A stretch of 64,000 bases of DNA from contig JAHDVF020000136.1 of assembly GCA_022606425.2 (NCBI GenBank), positions 1-64,000 of the forward strand. Direction: 5' to 3'. Position numbers and translations under genes: made by a program. Positions 10,084-20,006 of the stretch are shown piece after piece (position 1 is the stretch's first letter; each line of letters starts with the position of its first letter). The notes under the pieces are model-generated. The model ran no database searches and was not told the origin of the DNA. It worked only from the letters and a program-made list of their open reading frames with translations. This stretch comes from Lepidostoma basale. Taxonomy: Eukaryota > Arthropoda > Insecta > Trichoptera > Lepidostomatidae.

Positions 10084-10420
10084 AGTAAGGACCAAACAAG
10101 TTTTGAGGACTTCCGAAATGAAGACAGCAGGCAAGACACTGAGAGATCGCGTAAGGAACACCAGAATTACAGAGATATGTGAGATTGAGGATATTATAAG
10201 ATGGAGCAGACAGCAAAAAAGGGATTGGTATGGCCATGTTCAAAGAATGGACACCACCAGACTCCCCTATATTGCATTGTATAATCAGCCTCATGGGACT
10301 CGTCCTCGTGAAAGACCTCCTAAAAGATGGAAGGACAGCTGAGAATCTACCTCACAGGAGGAGCAACACTCTGGAGAACAGACCACATAGGTCTACAACA
10401 AGGAATTAGAATATTATACA
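10084..10420 (+). mobile_element. RTE-like family B LINE C-terminus
   Basis: This encodes GKTLRDRVRNTRITEICE, IIRWSRQQKRDWYGHVQRM, DTTRLPYIALYNQPHGTRP and RPPKRWKDS, the end domain of an RTE-like reverse transcriptase. Related copies are at 11120-11600, 30112-30445 and 60316-60935. The stop after WKDS is earlier than in the copy at 30119. Confidence 0.75.
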
Positions 10421-10424
10421 GGAA

Positions 10425-10625
10425 GACCTTCGTGGTAGATTGGCAAGAGTTATGACTGCCACAACGAAGGTCCCGGATTCGATTCCCGGCGATGGCAATG
10501 TGATTTCACAAAAAATGGCAATAGATTAGGTATCTATCACATGTGAAGGGAATGAATACAATAGCTAAAATCAAATTGTATACATTAATTGGGTTCAAAC
10601 GACCTATTGTTCAATAAACAAAAAA
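10425..10625 (+). mobile_element. tRNA-derived SINE-A copy
   Basis: GACCTTCGTGGTAGATTGG (box A region) and GGATTCGATTCCCGGCGATG (box B) form a decayed tRNA-like head, followed by the SINE-A body with ATCACATGTGAAG and TTGGGTTCAAACGACCT. It ends near AATAAACAAAAAAAG. Confidence 0.75.
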
Positions 10626-10729
10626 AGATGAGAATATCTCTATAAATATATACAAATACTGGATATAAATATTGGATTTACATTAGCAGAATTCCTCCGT
10701 TATCCATTTACGAATCGATTGACATAATT

Positions 10730-11100
10730 ATATTGTCGTACCAAGTAGCCAAAAGTGTCCATAAATTAAAATACACGCAACGATCCAAGGAGAGGCAAAT
10801 GCTCGGCGTGAGTCGTCGAGAAAAATAAGAAATGAAGAAATTAGATGCCGAACCAAAGTTGTCAACATCATGGATAAGTAAATTGAAGTAATAATAGGCT
10901 GGACATATAGCCAGGACAAGGGATGGGTACAAGATGGGCCATGGACAAGGAACAAGAGTGTCAGGAGGCCACGATGGAATGATTACATTACCTGAATAGC
11001 TGGTAAGAACTGGATGCAAAGGGTCAAAACTGTGAGGAGGGGAGAAAAATGGATAAAGCTTTTATCCAGCAGTGGAGGAAAGAAGGCTAAATAAGAAATA
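10730..11100 (+). mobile_element. RTE-like family C LINE fragment
   Basis: Frame-shifted coding reads KERQMLGVSRREKIRNEEIR, IGWTYSQDKG, NWMQRVKTVRRGEKW and SSSGGKK, following the MLGxSxRDxxRNxxIR ... WMQxAQDRxxW order of RTE-type C-termini. Confidence 0.65.
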
Positions 11101-11119
11101 GATAAACGTACTTATTGGA

Positions 11120-11600
11120 CATATAATAAAAAAACAAAACTTCTTTTTCTTCCTTGTTGTAGACTTATGTAGTCTGTTCTCCAGAGGGTTGGTCATAATC
11201 AGCAGTGAGGCTCATTATGTAGTGCAATACAGGGGATTCTGGTAGTGTCCATTCTTTGGACATGACCATACGAGTCCCTCCTCCGTCTTTCGATGGTGAA
11301 AGTACGTTTAGAAGACAAATAATCTTGACTTTAGATAGTATCTTGTATTTTTAAAGTCGAAAAATCTCTCATGCATTCCTGGCATTATATATTATATTTT
11401 AACCTGTTCTCAATAGATGTTTTAAATTATAATCTTTTAAGAAAATAAACTGATTTGATTTGATTTGATTCGCTGTCTACTCCATCTTATAATATCCTCA
11501 ACCTCACATATCTCTCTAATTCTGGAGTTCCTCACGCGATCTCTCAGTGTCTTGCCAGCTATCATCTTCAGTGTCTTCATCTAGGGAATTCCTCAAAACT
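11120..11600 (-). mobile_element. RTE-like family B LINE split by a CR1-like insertion
   Basis: The two flanks (11120-11285 and 11472-11600) are minus-strand family B sequence that would be contiguous. Between them lies a plus-strand CR1-like 3' end (11286-11471) with GAAAGTACGTTTAGAAG and a GATTTGATTTGATTTGATT tail. The nested order shows the CR1-like piece is younger. Confidence 0.7.
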
Positions 11601-11873
11601 TGTTTGGTCCTGACTCAACGCCATATGTTATTATTGGTTATACGCAGGCCCTATGTGCATTTGTTCTTCCATATTGTAACACAATAAAAATATATCCGTT
11701 AGAAATGCCATTCCCATACAATATAATCAAACTTCTAGAAAGCAGTAGTTTCAAGAAAACAGTAATTATTTGATTTAAAATTTTGGATAATTGTTCAAGA
11801 AATAATAACTAAATAAATTCGCTTAAAAATTCTCGTAATATAATGTCGTTGTCCGTAAACTACTTCTTCTCTT

Positions 11874-12185
11874 ACAGCCTATTTTCGTCTACTCCTGGAC
11901 AAAGGCCTACTCCAATCGCTTCAACGCCACTTGGACTTGTGCAGACTGCTTCTAGGTTATGTCGAGCTGTCGGTTCAGGTCATCCTTCCACTTCTCTTTG
12001 CAGTCCATGATTTTCTAATCAGCAGTCTTTTTGTCCAAATCTTATTAGTCACTATGCAGTGGATGATGTCAGTGACCTTTGTTTTTCTCTCGCCGTATAG
12101 TGTCTGACTCTGTAACTCTAAGGCTTATTCCTAACATGGGTTGTTTCATGGCTCTTTGGGTCCCTCGTAGTTTTTCATCAACAAA
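11874..12185 (-). mobile_element. RTE-like family C LINE 3' end
   Basis: On the plus strand it opens with CTTCTTCT and ACTCCTGGACAAAGGCCT, the complement of the family C tail also found at 20665 and 63080. GATGATGTCAGTGACCTTTG matches 20880. It is diverged. Confidence 0.65.
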
Positions 12186-12189
12186 ATAC

Positions 12190-12590
12190 TGCAATAGTAG
12201 CACACATATATGAAAATATTGTCAGAATTATGACCGATTGGCGGCATATAAAAGACATTTGTGGTTAAAACATTATAAAAACTAGAACGCAACTGTTTTT
12301 AATATAAAACAAGAAGCAACAATAAAAAATATATGTCGTTACTGTGTAAGCATTTGTTTATTGTTTTGTTTTTTATTCAGAAAATGCTGTTGAAATAATA
12401 TGGCTAAGAAGAATGTGCTTAAGATGATGTGTGATGGAAACAATTGAGAAAGGAATGTAATGCAGATGCACGCGTCTTCATTAAAATTAGGGTCACTTAG
12501 ATAGTTTTGATATATGAATCGAACTATTGATAAAAATAATTCGCTAAAACGTTCAATACATACAACGTTAATACAAAAAGATGTCCAGGG
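12190..12590. other. AT-rich stretch without recognised features
   Basis: No supported gene or repeat. Confidence 0.4.
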
Positions 12591-12599
12591 AGCTAAGTA

Positions 12600-12745
12600 T
12601 AGACATATAAATCAAAATGACTTATTACTTAAAGGCGTCCATGTTCGTCCAAGTGGGAAAAATTGACGAGCATACGTGTTACAATGTATGAAATGAATAT
12701 TGAGAAAACTCTTGAAATATGTAATGACAACAGAGTGGCGGTGCG
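12600..12745 (+). mobile_element. degenerate RTE-like family A fragment
   Basis: GGGAAAAATTGACGAGCATACGTGTTACAATGTATGAA corresponds to the ..NRRACMTRCMN.. part of family A (compare GACGAGCGTGCATGTTACG at 27975). Confidence 0.5.
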
Positions 12746-12950
12746 TTTTTCTGCCTGTTTCTGGGGAAACGGTGTATTATTAACAATATTCAATGTTGAT
12801 GATCACTATTTAAGAAGTTTTATGGAAGTGACATATCTTGTCTTGCTAGGATCATTGCCATTTGAGATAACGCACACAAAACAAAATGTGTGATTCCTAA
12901 GAAATCGTTTAGATGATTTTATGTGAAATCCCCTTACCCTTACCCTTACC

Positions 12951-12987
12951 CTGAAGATGGAGACTGCAACGATCTCCGAAACGTCAC
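12951..12987 (+). ncRNA. hammerhead-like ribozyme motif with ACGT stem III
   Basis: Core CTGAAGA (12951-12957), stem II GGAGA (12959-12963) with TCTCC (12973-12977), GAAA (12978-12981), short palindrome ACGT and C at the cleavage position. I see no stem I pairing, so activity is doubtful. Confidence 0.4.
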
Positions 12988-13024
12988 ACTTAAATAAAAT
13001 AATAATACACTTTTAGTAATTTGT

Positions 13025-13200
13025 ATTTTCACAACTTTATTTGGGAACACAAACCGGTTTCGCTCCCGCCGGAGCTTCGTCAGGGTGAGACAGTAAACTG
13101 TTTACTCTCTCACCCTGACGAAGCTCCTGCGGGAGCGAAACCGGTTGGTGTTACCAAATAAAGTGGTGAAAATACAAATGACTGAAAGTGTGTTATTATT
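13025..13200. repeat. foldback element with two opposed hammerhead-like motifs
   Basis: Nearly identical inverted arms meet at about 13096. Plus-strand motif: CACC (13111-13114), CTGACGA (13115-13121), GCTCC/GGAGC stem II with a 4 nt loop, GAAA (13137-13140), ACCGGT, T, then GGTG (13147-13150), which pairs with CACC as stem I. Minus-strand motif: core at 13077-13083 with the same stem II and ACCGGT; its stem I has one mismatch. This is the best-preserved ribozyme-like copy in the window. Confidence 0.7.
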
Positions 13201-13319
13201 TTATTGAATATGTTTTATTACACAGTTTTCAATACATTAGAATCATCAAAATTCTGGACTCAAACAGTCCTCAAAGGACCTTCCACGAATCCAGTATCTA
13301 ACGCTAAGAAGTAAGCTAG

Positions 13320-13900
13320 ATCACATCTGGCTTACTTCTTATTCTTCTTCAAGTGCCCTGTCGAGTCCCTCCAACGTTGGCGATCACCTCGGCGAACCTG
13401 TCCCTGTCCTGTGCCGCTCGGAACAGCTCCTAAACTTCGGATGCCGGTCCACTCCCTCACGTTTCGCAGCCAGGACATTTGTCTCCTACCGGGCCCTCTG
13501 CGTCCCTCGAATATCAGTTGGAAAAAGTGGTACTTTTAAAACCCCACGCAGAATATGACTCATATGTGAAATCTCCCGATCCTTGATAGTTGATAACAGC
13601 TCCCTGTCAACTCTAGCTCGCCTCAGGACTTTGGTATTTGTAATCATGTCTGTCCAGAGAATTCTGAACATTCGGCGATAGAACCACATTTTAAATGCTT
13701 CCAGTCTGTTCATTGAGATGATTTTTATGGTCCACGTTTCACATCCATACAATAAAACAGACCACACATAGCATTTGATCATTCTCTGGCGGAGTTTCAA
13801 ATTTATGTTATCATTGCAGAAGGGTGATTTAATTATATCAAATGCAGCTCTTGCTGCCTCAATTCTGCATTTTATCTCTACATCTGGGTATTATTAATAA
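13320..13900 (-). mobile_element. RTE-BovB-like LINE C-terminal fragment
   Basis: The open frame 13486-13800 reads IKCYVWSVLLYGCETWTI, RLEAFKMWFYRRMFRILWTD and REISHMSHILRG, the classical YGxETW ... MWxYRRM end of RTE reverse transcriptases. The remainder to 13320 (VANVGGT-like end) continues in other frames; compare 22490-22755 on the plus strand. The element is dead. Confidence 0.8.
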
Positions 13901-13904
13901 AGAT

Positions 13905-14765
13905 ACGTGAGGCTGAGCGGCAGATAGAAGGAAAAAATAATAGATTAAATGTGGTCTGTCATCCTTTGGTTTTGATGACATGAATGCAATATTAATTAAC
14001 GTAAGTCCCGGATGGACAAAGAACAGGCCTAGGTAGTGCAGCGAGACTGACGAAAGGACTTCGCTGCGCCCTATAACAGTCTCGGGTGGTGGTGGGAACC
14101 TTCTATGTCTACATCTGGATCAAGAGATTCTTGCTCATTGTAGATGTTATTTAAGTTTCCTATTGTATCGACGACGCAAACCATTGTTATCTCTCACAGA
14201 GCCAAGCATCCTATATTATTGATCCCTGGTTTTGGAGGATATGCCAGGACACTAAGCTTAAATAATTGATGATACCGTAATGCGAATACGAAACTCTTTC
14301 TTATTCTTTACCACAAAATTTACATGAGAGATTTAAATTTAAATTTTTTTAATTAAAATTTTGGGATTTGCATGTGAAGTACTGATTTTTTTCGTACAAA
14401 ACAAGCTGATTCCTTTAGATGTACCTGTGTAAGGAATGTGTCTTTGGAATTAATGGACTGTGTGGTGATTTGAATGTATGTATTACAATCAAATGGGTTT
14501 TTATTTCACGTTTTCCAGAAGTGTATAACGACTCTAGTAATATTAAAAAAATACTGTTTTAAGACAAATGAATAAGATTCGTTGTCCATTAGTGGTAAAC
14601 CACAACGTGTAGATAAATACTTTTACGTACATTGCCATCTAAATTATCGAAATAATTTTAGATCCGCGGTAGTGAATCAACTTGTTTCAACTATTTTTTC
14701 CTTATCTGTTCTCAATTAAAATTCAGCCAATCGATAGTTAACATCTCAGATTAACATATTTGTAA
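13905..14765. other. Unassigned, AT-rich, with a short repeat
   Basis: Contains the 14003-14060 relative of the repeat at 4500-4625. Nothing else is recognised. Confidence 0.45.
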
Positions 14766-14767
14766 AA

Positions 14768-15235
14768 AAACTAACTAACCATCACGCAGTGTCTCCGAAG
14801 GGGTAGGCAGAAAGAATGGACTGCCACACATTTCTTTCCTGACGTTCCTCAACATTCATACATCGTGTCATGCACGCGCGTCGATTTATCTGACTCCTCA
14901 CGTGGCCGACATTCAATATTTGATTTATTTGATCGTGCCACGTTTTCCTCGGTCTTCCTCTATTTCTAGTTCCATTCTCATCGTTAACATATATTTTTTT
15001 ACCATTCTCTCTTTATTCTTTCCATGTGTCCAAACCATCTTAATGATCCTTTCATTATTGTATTCATAACACCATCATTCGCACCGCATTCACTTCTTAT
15101 TTTCATTCGACATTATCATACACAGAATATACACACATTCGTCTAAGAGATCTCATTTCAACTGAATTTATTCTACTTTTGCCAGTTCCATGCTTCACTT
15201 CCATATATCAGGGTCGGTACAAGAACACTATGTAT
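14768..15235 (-). mobile_element. RTE-like family A LINE, 5'-truncated
   Basis: On the plus strand it begins CTAACTAACCATCACGC, the complement of the family A tail. It runs through the complements of WFGHM and LRRM to CATATATCAGGGTCGGTACA. Frameshifts break the frame. Confidence 0.75.
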
Positions 15236-15344
15236 TATATATTAATTGTGAAGTTTCTAAATTAACTTTAAATATAACTGTGTTAAAAGTCTCTAATTAT
15301 TATTTGTTTATTGTGTGACTTATTGCGTGATTTGATATCTCATG

Positions 15345-15600
15345 CTCTTCTTCTTCTTCTTTTTGGCGCTATCCCAACTCATTGCTTGTATTGACTGTTG
15401 GGGTCGGCTCTTCTCGATCTCAGGCTGTACTTTTTATGGTTCTGAGTATCGCCTTCACTCAAGCCATTTCTCTGCAAGACACTATTGCACTGAATCATCC
15501 ACGTGTTTCTAGGTCTTCCTCTGGATGGTTGACAAGGAAGATTCACAGACAAAGCTCTATTTTCTGTGTGGTCTGGTTGTCTCCGTTTTATATAGGTACC
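15345..15600 (-). mobile_element. LINE 3' end with LRSRRADP terminus
   Basis: The minus strand reads RPRNTWMIQCNSVLQRNGLS and SLRSRRADPNSQ with a GAA-type tail at the left. It abuts the CR1/jockey-like element in the opposite orientation, so the long plus-strand frame that starts at 15382 has a spurious N-terminal part. Confidence 0.6.
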
Positions 15601-16960
15601 CGTACCATCTCCCGTACCAGGAAGGGGCGCTCTACTGAAACCAATCTGATGATTTTCACAGAATATGTGACAAGGGCTTTGGACAATGGTCACCAGGTTG
15701 ACTGCTCTTATAATGACTTTTCTAAAGCCTTTGATACCGTCAACCATGATGTACTTCTGCGAAAGCTGTCGGAAATTGGTTTCTCTTCTAAGTTGGTTTT
15801 ATTTTTTATTAGCTACCTGAGGGAGAGGAAACAGTTTGCCTCATACGGTATATTTCAATCTGCACTTTTTCCCGTATATTCCGGAGTGCCACAGGGCTCA
15901 AACCTTGGTCCACTCCTCTTCACCATCTTCATTAATGATGTCGCGAGGGTTATACAATTTTCGCGATTTCTTTTATTTGCAGATGATCTTAAATTATTCC
16001 TTGAGATAAAAAGCCCCGAAGATTGCCTCCATCTCCAGTCAGATATAAATAATATCGTCCGCTGGAGTAAAACCAATCAAATTTATTTCAATATCTCTAA
16101 ATGCGTAATTTTATCTTTTACGAGAGCATTGCGTACTGTTTATTACAGATACACAATGGATAACCAGCAACTTAAGCGTGTTTCAACGATAAAGGATCTT
16201 GGTATCGTTTATGAAAGTAGGCTGACTTTCCATGCTCACATCGAGAAAATATGTGGAGTTGCACTGAAAATGTTGGGATTTATTCTCCGAACTGGTAGAG
16301 TTTTCAAGAATCCCTATGTTTTGCGAATTTTGTATAACTCATTGGTCCGGAGCCGGCTCGAGTGTGGCTCGGTGATATGGAGTCCCCACGAGGCGAGATA
16401 CTCGCTCATGTTAGAGAGGGTTCAGAAAAGATTTCTGAGATATCTCTACATGAGGGAGTTTGGTAGCTATCCGTGGCTTTATCCCACTGCATTCCTCTTG
16501 GGCATGCTGGGGACCAATAGTTTACAGATAAGAAGGGATGGGTGCACACTTACCCATTTCTTCAGACTTATCAGGGGATTCTTTGAGAACTCCATCATCT
16601 TGGAGGCTATCCATCTTTATGTTCCGGATGGCTATCTTCGACAGCGTCAGCACAGACTGTTTTATCTCCCAGCATGCAGAACCAACCTGCCTCTGGTGAT
16701 GCCGGAGGGGAGAGCAATCAAACTGCTGAACATGATCGCTTCGGAGATCGATGTCTTTCATATTCGTGAAAGTACATTCAGAAGACAAATACTCTTGACT
16801 TTGGAGAGTATTTTGTATTCCTAATGTCGAACCATCTCTCATGCGTTTCTGGTATTATATATTCCTTATGTTTTACCTGTTCTCAATGCCTTAAACTATA
16901 AAAAATGTTTGTAATGTCTTTTGAGAAAATAAACTGATTTGATTTGATTTGATTTGATCT
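15600..16960 (+). mobile_element. CR1/jockey-like LINE with GATTT-repeat tail
   Basis: The reverse transcriptase frame is followed by a short 3' UTR and AAAATAAACTGATTTGATTT with further GATTT copies to about 16957. The 5' break is at about 15600. The tail links it to the fragments at 9080 and 11286. Confidence 0.8.
15604..16824 (+). CDS. CR1/jockey-like reverse transcriptase, 5'-truncated
   Basis: About 400 codons are open from KGRSTETNLMIF to a TAA at 16822-16824. Visible motifs are FSKAFDTVNHDVLLRKL, SGVPQGSNLGPLLFTIFIND and the catalytic FADD (15976-15987), followed by a thumb/connection region (SRLECGSVIWSP, KRFLRYL) and the conserved end IRESTFRRQILLTL. The enzyme would copy its own RNA into DNA at a nicked target. 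The endonuclease domain and ORF1 are missing, so this is a 5'-truncated insertion. The frame is unusually well preserved compared with other copies (9080, 54535). Clade placement within CR1/L2/jockey is uncertain. Confidence 0.85.
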   Translation, partial: TISRTRKGRSTETNLMIFTEYVTRALDNGHQVDCSYNDFSKAFDTVNHDVLLRKLSEIGFSSKLVLFFISYLRERKQFASYGIFQSALFPVYSGVPQGSNLGPLLFTIFINDVARVIQFSRFLLFADDLKLFLEIKSPEDCLHLQSDINNIVRWSKTNQIYFNISKCVILSFTRALRTVYYRYTMDNQQLKRVSTIKDLGIVYESRLTFHAHIEKICGVALKMLGFILRTGRVFKNPYVLRILYNSLVRSRLECGSVIWSPHEARYSLMLERVQKRFLRYLYMREFGSYPWLYPTAFLLGMLGTNSLQIRRDGCTLTHFFRLIRGFFENSIILEAIHLYVPDGYLRQRQHRLFYLPACRTNLPLVMPEGRAIKLLNMIASEIDVFHIRESTFRRQILLTLESILYS

Positions 16961-16964
16961 CATC

Positions 16965-17580
16965 TGCCTTTCATATGCATTTGATAATAATAAAACATGT
17001 ACTTATGTAATATATTTCATGTATTGAAAATAAAAGCCATTCAAGTGTGTTGTTTTAGGCTGGTTTTTAATACTTTTATAAATATATATTGATTTATGAA
17101 TTACCACACTTTTTTCACTTTTGAGTTTATACTCGTATTCCTGGAAAACATTATACCTTCATCATTGGGAGAACGATATAAAAAGTAACTTTTTATTCAA
17201 ATTATTAGATTTTATTTTTATTTTTATATAGGTAGGAACAGTCAAAACCGCCCATATTTGTAAACAATTTTTTAATATTTTAAATATCAATATAATATCA
17301 CTGAGAAAGGGCTGGATAGTCCTAAACATTTATAATTTTTTAATTTTAATTTGTTAAAAAAGTGAGTCTTGTATACAAAGTATATAAAAAAAAGAAAAAT
17401 ATGAAACATCTACAACACAAAGTATGGCGAACATAGAACAAATTATTTAAATTTAAAATGTGAATTATAAAACAATACTTACTATTAGCTTAAGTAAAAT
17501 AAAATAATGTACCTCTTTATTATAAAATATTAATTAAATTTAAAAAAATAAATGTTAAATGGTAAATGATCTATCAAACA
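16965..17580. other. AT-rich stretch
   Basis: TTCATCATTGGGAGAACGAT at 17158 resembles the interior of the foldback at 7690. No gene is seen. Confidence 0.4.
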
Positions 17581-17582
17581 AA

Positions 17583-17755
17583 ACAAATGTTGAATGTCGT
17601 AAACGTGAGAAGTCGGAGAAATCGACGTGCGTGCTTGAGACACGTATGCATGTTGTGGATGCGAGAGAAGTAAAGTCAGGAATAAACAGTGTGGCGATCC
17701 ATTCTTTCTGATAACCCCTTCGGAGAGATGGCGTGATGGTTAGTTTTAGTTATGA
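17583..17755 (+). mobile_element. RTE-like family A tail
   Basis: GAGAAGTCGGAGAAATCGAC to GGCGTGATGGTTAGTTTTAG is the last ~170 bp of family A. Confidence 0.7.
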
Positions 17756-17759
17756 GTCA

Positions 17760-18535
17760 TGAATTTTTGTAACCTTTGCCTTTTGTCATGTTTCACAGAT
17801 AGTTTTTTGCAAAACAGTTAAAACTGAAGTACATGGTTTGCATGATGCTTTCTTATTAACTGTTAAATTTGAAACACACAATTTATTTATATGTTTGCAA
17901 TTCATTTATTTGGGTTTGCCAACCGGTGAAACCAAATCATCAGCTGATGATGCCAACATGCCAGTTAATTCAGATCAGATGATTAAGAATGTGGAAGAAC
18001 TAGAATTATTTTTCAAGCTTTTTTATGCAGGTAAATTTACTCCGGGAAATACCTAGGGTCGTTTGGCTCATTTACATTTAAAACCCATGATTCATTTGCA
18101 TTAAAATATCTTAAAGGTCATAATACAATTCAGTAGTAGACACAACAATTAATTGCACACAATAAAGTTCTAATCTCTAAAAGAAAGTCTAATTTATTAT
18201 GTGATTAATATAACTTTCGTATCTTATATTTATTACATGTGTTGCATGGGGAAACAGAAGGCACTCGTGCTTATAATAACGCTAAGTTATCCATTAAACG
18301 TAAGATTTGTTACCCATTAAATATAAAAGTTAACACATTACGTAAAATGGGTAACAAAAGAATGAATTTATAATCAAATCGGCTGAATTCATAATATTTT
18401 TCTCTTTTATTATTTTATAATTCTCTTTAAAAAAAATAGTCGTAAGGATTAAAATCAAGGATATAAGATTTTTTTTTGTGAATGTATACTTATACTTGTA
18501 TACGAATACTGGATTTCACCCACCGTGGGTTATCA
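17760..18535. other. Unassigned stretch
   Basis: A 72-codon frame (17838-18056) has no recognisable domain and overlaps a CATCAGCTGATGATG palindrome. I do not call a gene. Confidence 0.4.
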
Positions 18536-18539
18536 ATTC

Positions 18540-19005
18540 ATGATTTAATTGTATCTCAATAGAGACGAAGATGCAAATTGGAAACTGGATATGGTTGATC
18601 AAGGTGTTTACAGGACTTATGACCTGTCATTGGTTGGGTTAAGCGCACGCTTTATGTAATTACAACATTCTCCATTCCACCTTTGTTATGACCATGTATA
18701 ACAATTTTTGGAAGTTGTATATATGTTAAAGTCCTATGCCAGATTTCACATGTCAGTTTCAATGTGCCATCTATGAAGATTTTGATTACATATGTTAATC
18801 TTTTTAAGATTACTCTATATATAATCTACATACTAACGCCATCTATGGAGATTTATGTTTATTAAGCATTAAGCAGAACATCTTTTTAACTCAATGTAAT
18901 GTCAATGTTTTTAACTCAATGGCGTTAGTATGTAGATTCACCTTGATCAACCATATCCAGTTTCCAATTTGCATCTTCGTCTCTATTGAGATACAATTAA
19001 ATCAT
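18540..19005. mobile_element. non-autonomous element with 67 bp identical inverted ends
   Basis: The arms 18540-18606 and 18939-19005 are exact reverse complements (GTATCTCAATAGAGACGAAG, then AACTGGATATGGTTGATCAA within the arm). A second inverted pair, CTACATACTAACGCCA with TGGCGTTAGTATGTAG, nests inside the right half. It has no coding capacity. A diverged relative without clear ends is at 33905-34145. Confidence 0.7.
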
Positions 19006-19019
19006 ATTAGAATTTATTT

Positions 19020-19440
19020 TACAATTTTCAATAATAATAAATAATAATAATAATAAAATGCTAACTTTTATAGTGCCGTTTTTGTGATGTAATCACCTCA
19101 AGGGCGCATTAAGACGTGTTTTAAATCTAAAAATCTAAATTTTCGCGATCGGTTAAAAAGTATAGTAGAACAAAGTATAAATGTTTAAATTAGGTATGAA
19201 ATATGAAAAAGATGGGTTTTCAGTTTAGATCTGAAATCTGTCGGATCATTTATGCATCTGAGGTGTGAAGGGAGATTGTTCCAAGCTGATGGACCGGCTA
19301 CCGCGAACGCTCGATCCCCGAAATTTGTACTGGGGCAACGCTTTGGCTCAACTAATCTTCCTATTGCCGAGGAGTTCGCCGAGCGAAGTATGGATTTCCT
19401 TGTATTTAGGCTGTCCGTTATACAGAGTTTAGATATATAA
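19020..19440 (-). mobile_element. L2/CR1-like LINE C-terminus with ATT-repeat tail
   Basis: The minus strand has an uninterrupted ~84-codon frame including NFGDRAFAVAGPSAWNNLPS and FRSKLKTHLF, the typical end of L2/CR1-type reverse transcriptases, then a stop. The 3' UTR ends in an AAT/ATT repeat at 19020-19055. A second copy is at 41755-42000. Confidence 0.75.
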
Positions 19441-19444
19441 CTTG

Positions 19445-20006
19445 GATGAATTTCATTACGATCAGGAAATGCTCATTATCATGAAAAAGGAATCGGGTTG
19501 TGTTCAGGCTCGAACCCATAGCCACTGGATCAGGAGCCAAGCGTTATGTCCCCTAGACCAGTGCTCCGCAACCGGTGTGCCGCGGTAAACAGGTATGCCA
19601 TGAACCGGATGCAGGTGTGCCGCGGCCAAATGCATAATGAAAAAAATATTTAGTTATAGTCGGAATTCGTGAATTATAAAAGAGTCGACTCTTTCGTAAA
19701 CCAGTGACTTTTATTTTGTTCATTTTATGTCGTGAAAAATTAATTCGTGAAAAATCGGTCGCCGTTGATTTCTCAATTTTTTAACTTAACAGCGACTTCC
19801 GGCCAGTAGAATTCGCGAAAATTTGGTCCTTCGATCTTTCGGGAGGAGCAAAAAAAACTGTCGCTGCTGATTTCTAGCCGGGAGTCGCTGATGACCTAAA
19901 AAACGCCTCCTGAGCTGATTGACGCCCACGTCCAGACTTTTCTAGGAAGAACTTAGGTGTGCCGTAGGTGAGAAAAGATTGCGGAGCACTGCCCTAGATC
20001 AATTTA
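19445..20006 (-). mobile_element. second tRNA-headed SINE (SINE-B), split by a MITE
   Basis: Read on the minus strand, GATCTAGGGG and ACATAACGCTTGGCTCC join across the MITE to give a tRNA-like box A region, followed by GGGTTCGAGCC as box B. Promoter spacing is tRNA-like but the sequence is not a functional tRNA. The body runs directly into the L2-like LINE at 19440 in the same orientation. Confidence 0.5.
19559..19991. mobile_element. hAT-like MITE, 433 bp
   Basis: The ends are CAGTGCTCCGCAACC and its near complement GATTGCGGAGCACTG. An 8 bp target duplication flanks it, CCCTAGAC and CCCTAGAT (one mismatch). hAT elements make 8 bp duplications and start CAG. There is no transposase. Confidence 0.8.

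Noticed and set aside
12930..12950. CCCTTA repeated three times, telomere-like
   Set aside because: Only about three units, not the insect TTAGG sequence; it lies beside a foldback motif.
15382..15603. N-terminal 74 codons of the long plus-strand frame as part of the reverse transcriptase
   Set aside because: This stretch is the complement of another LINE tail (LRSRRADP); the RT homology starts at KGRSTETN.
17838..18056. 72-codon frame as a small gene
   Set aside because: No domain, no promoter or splice signals, and it overlaps a palindrome.
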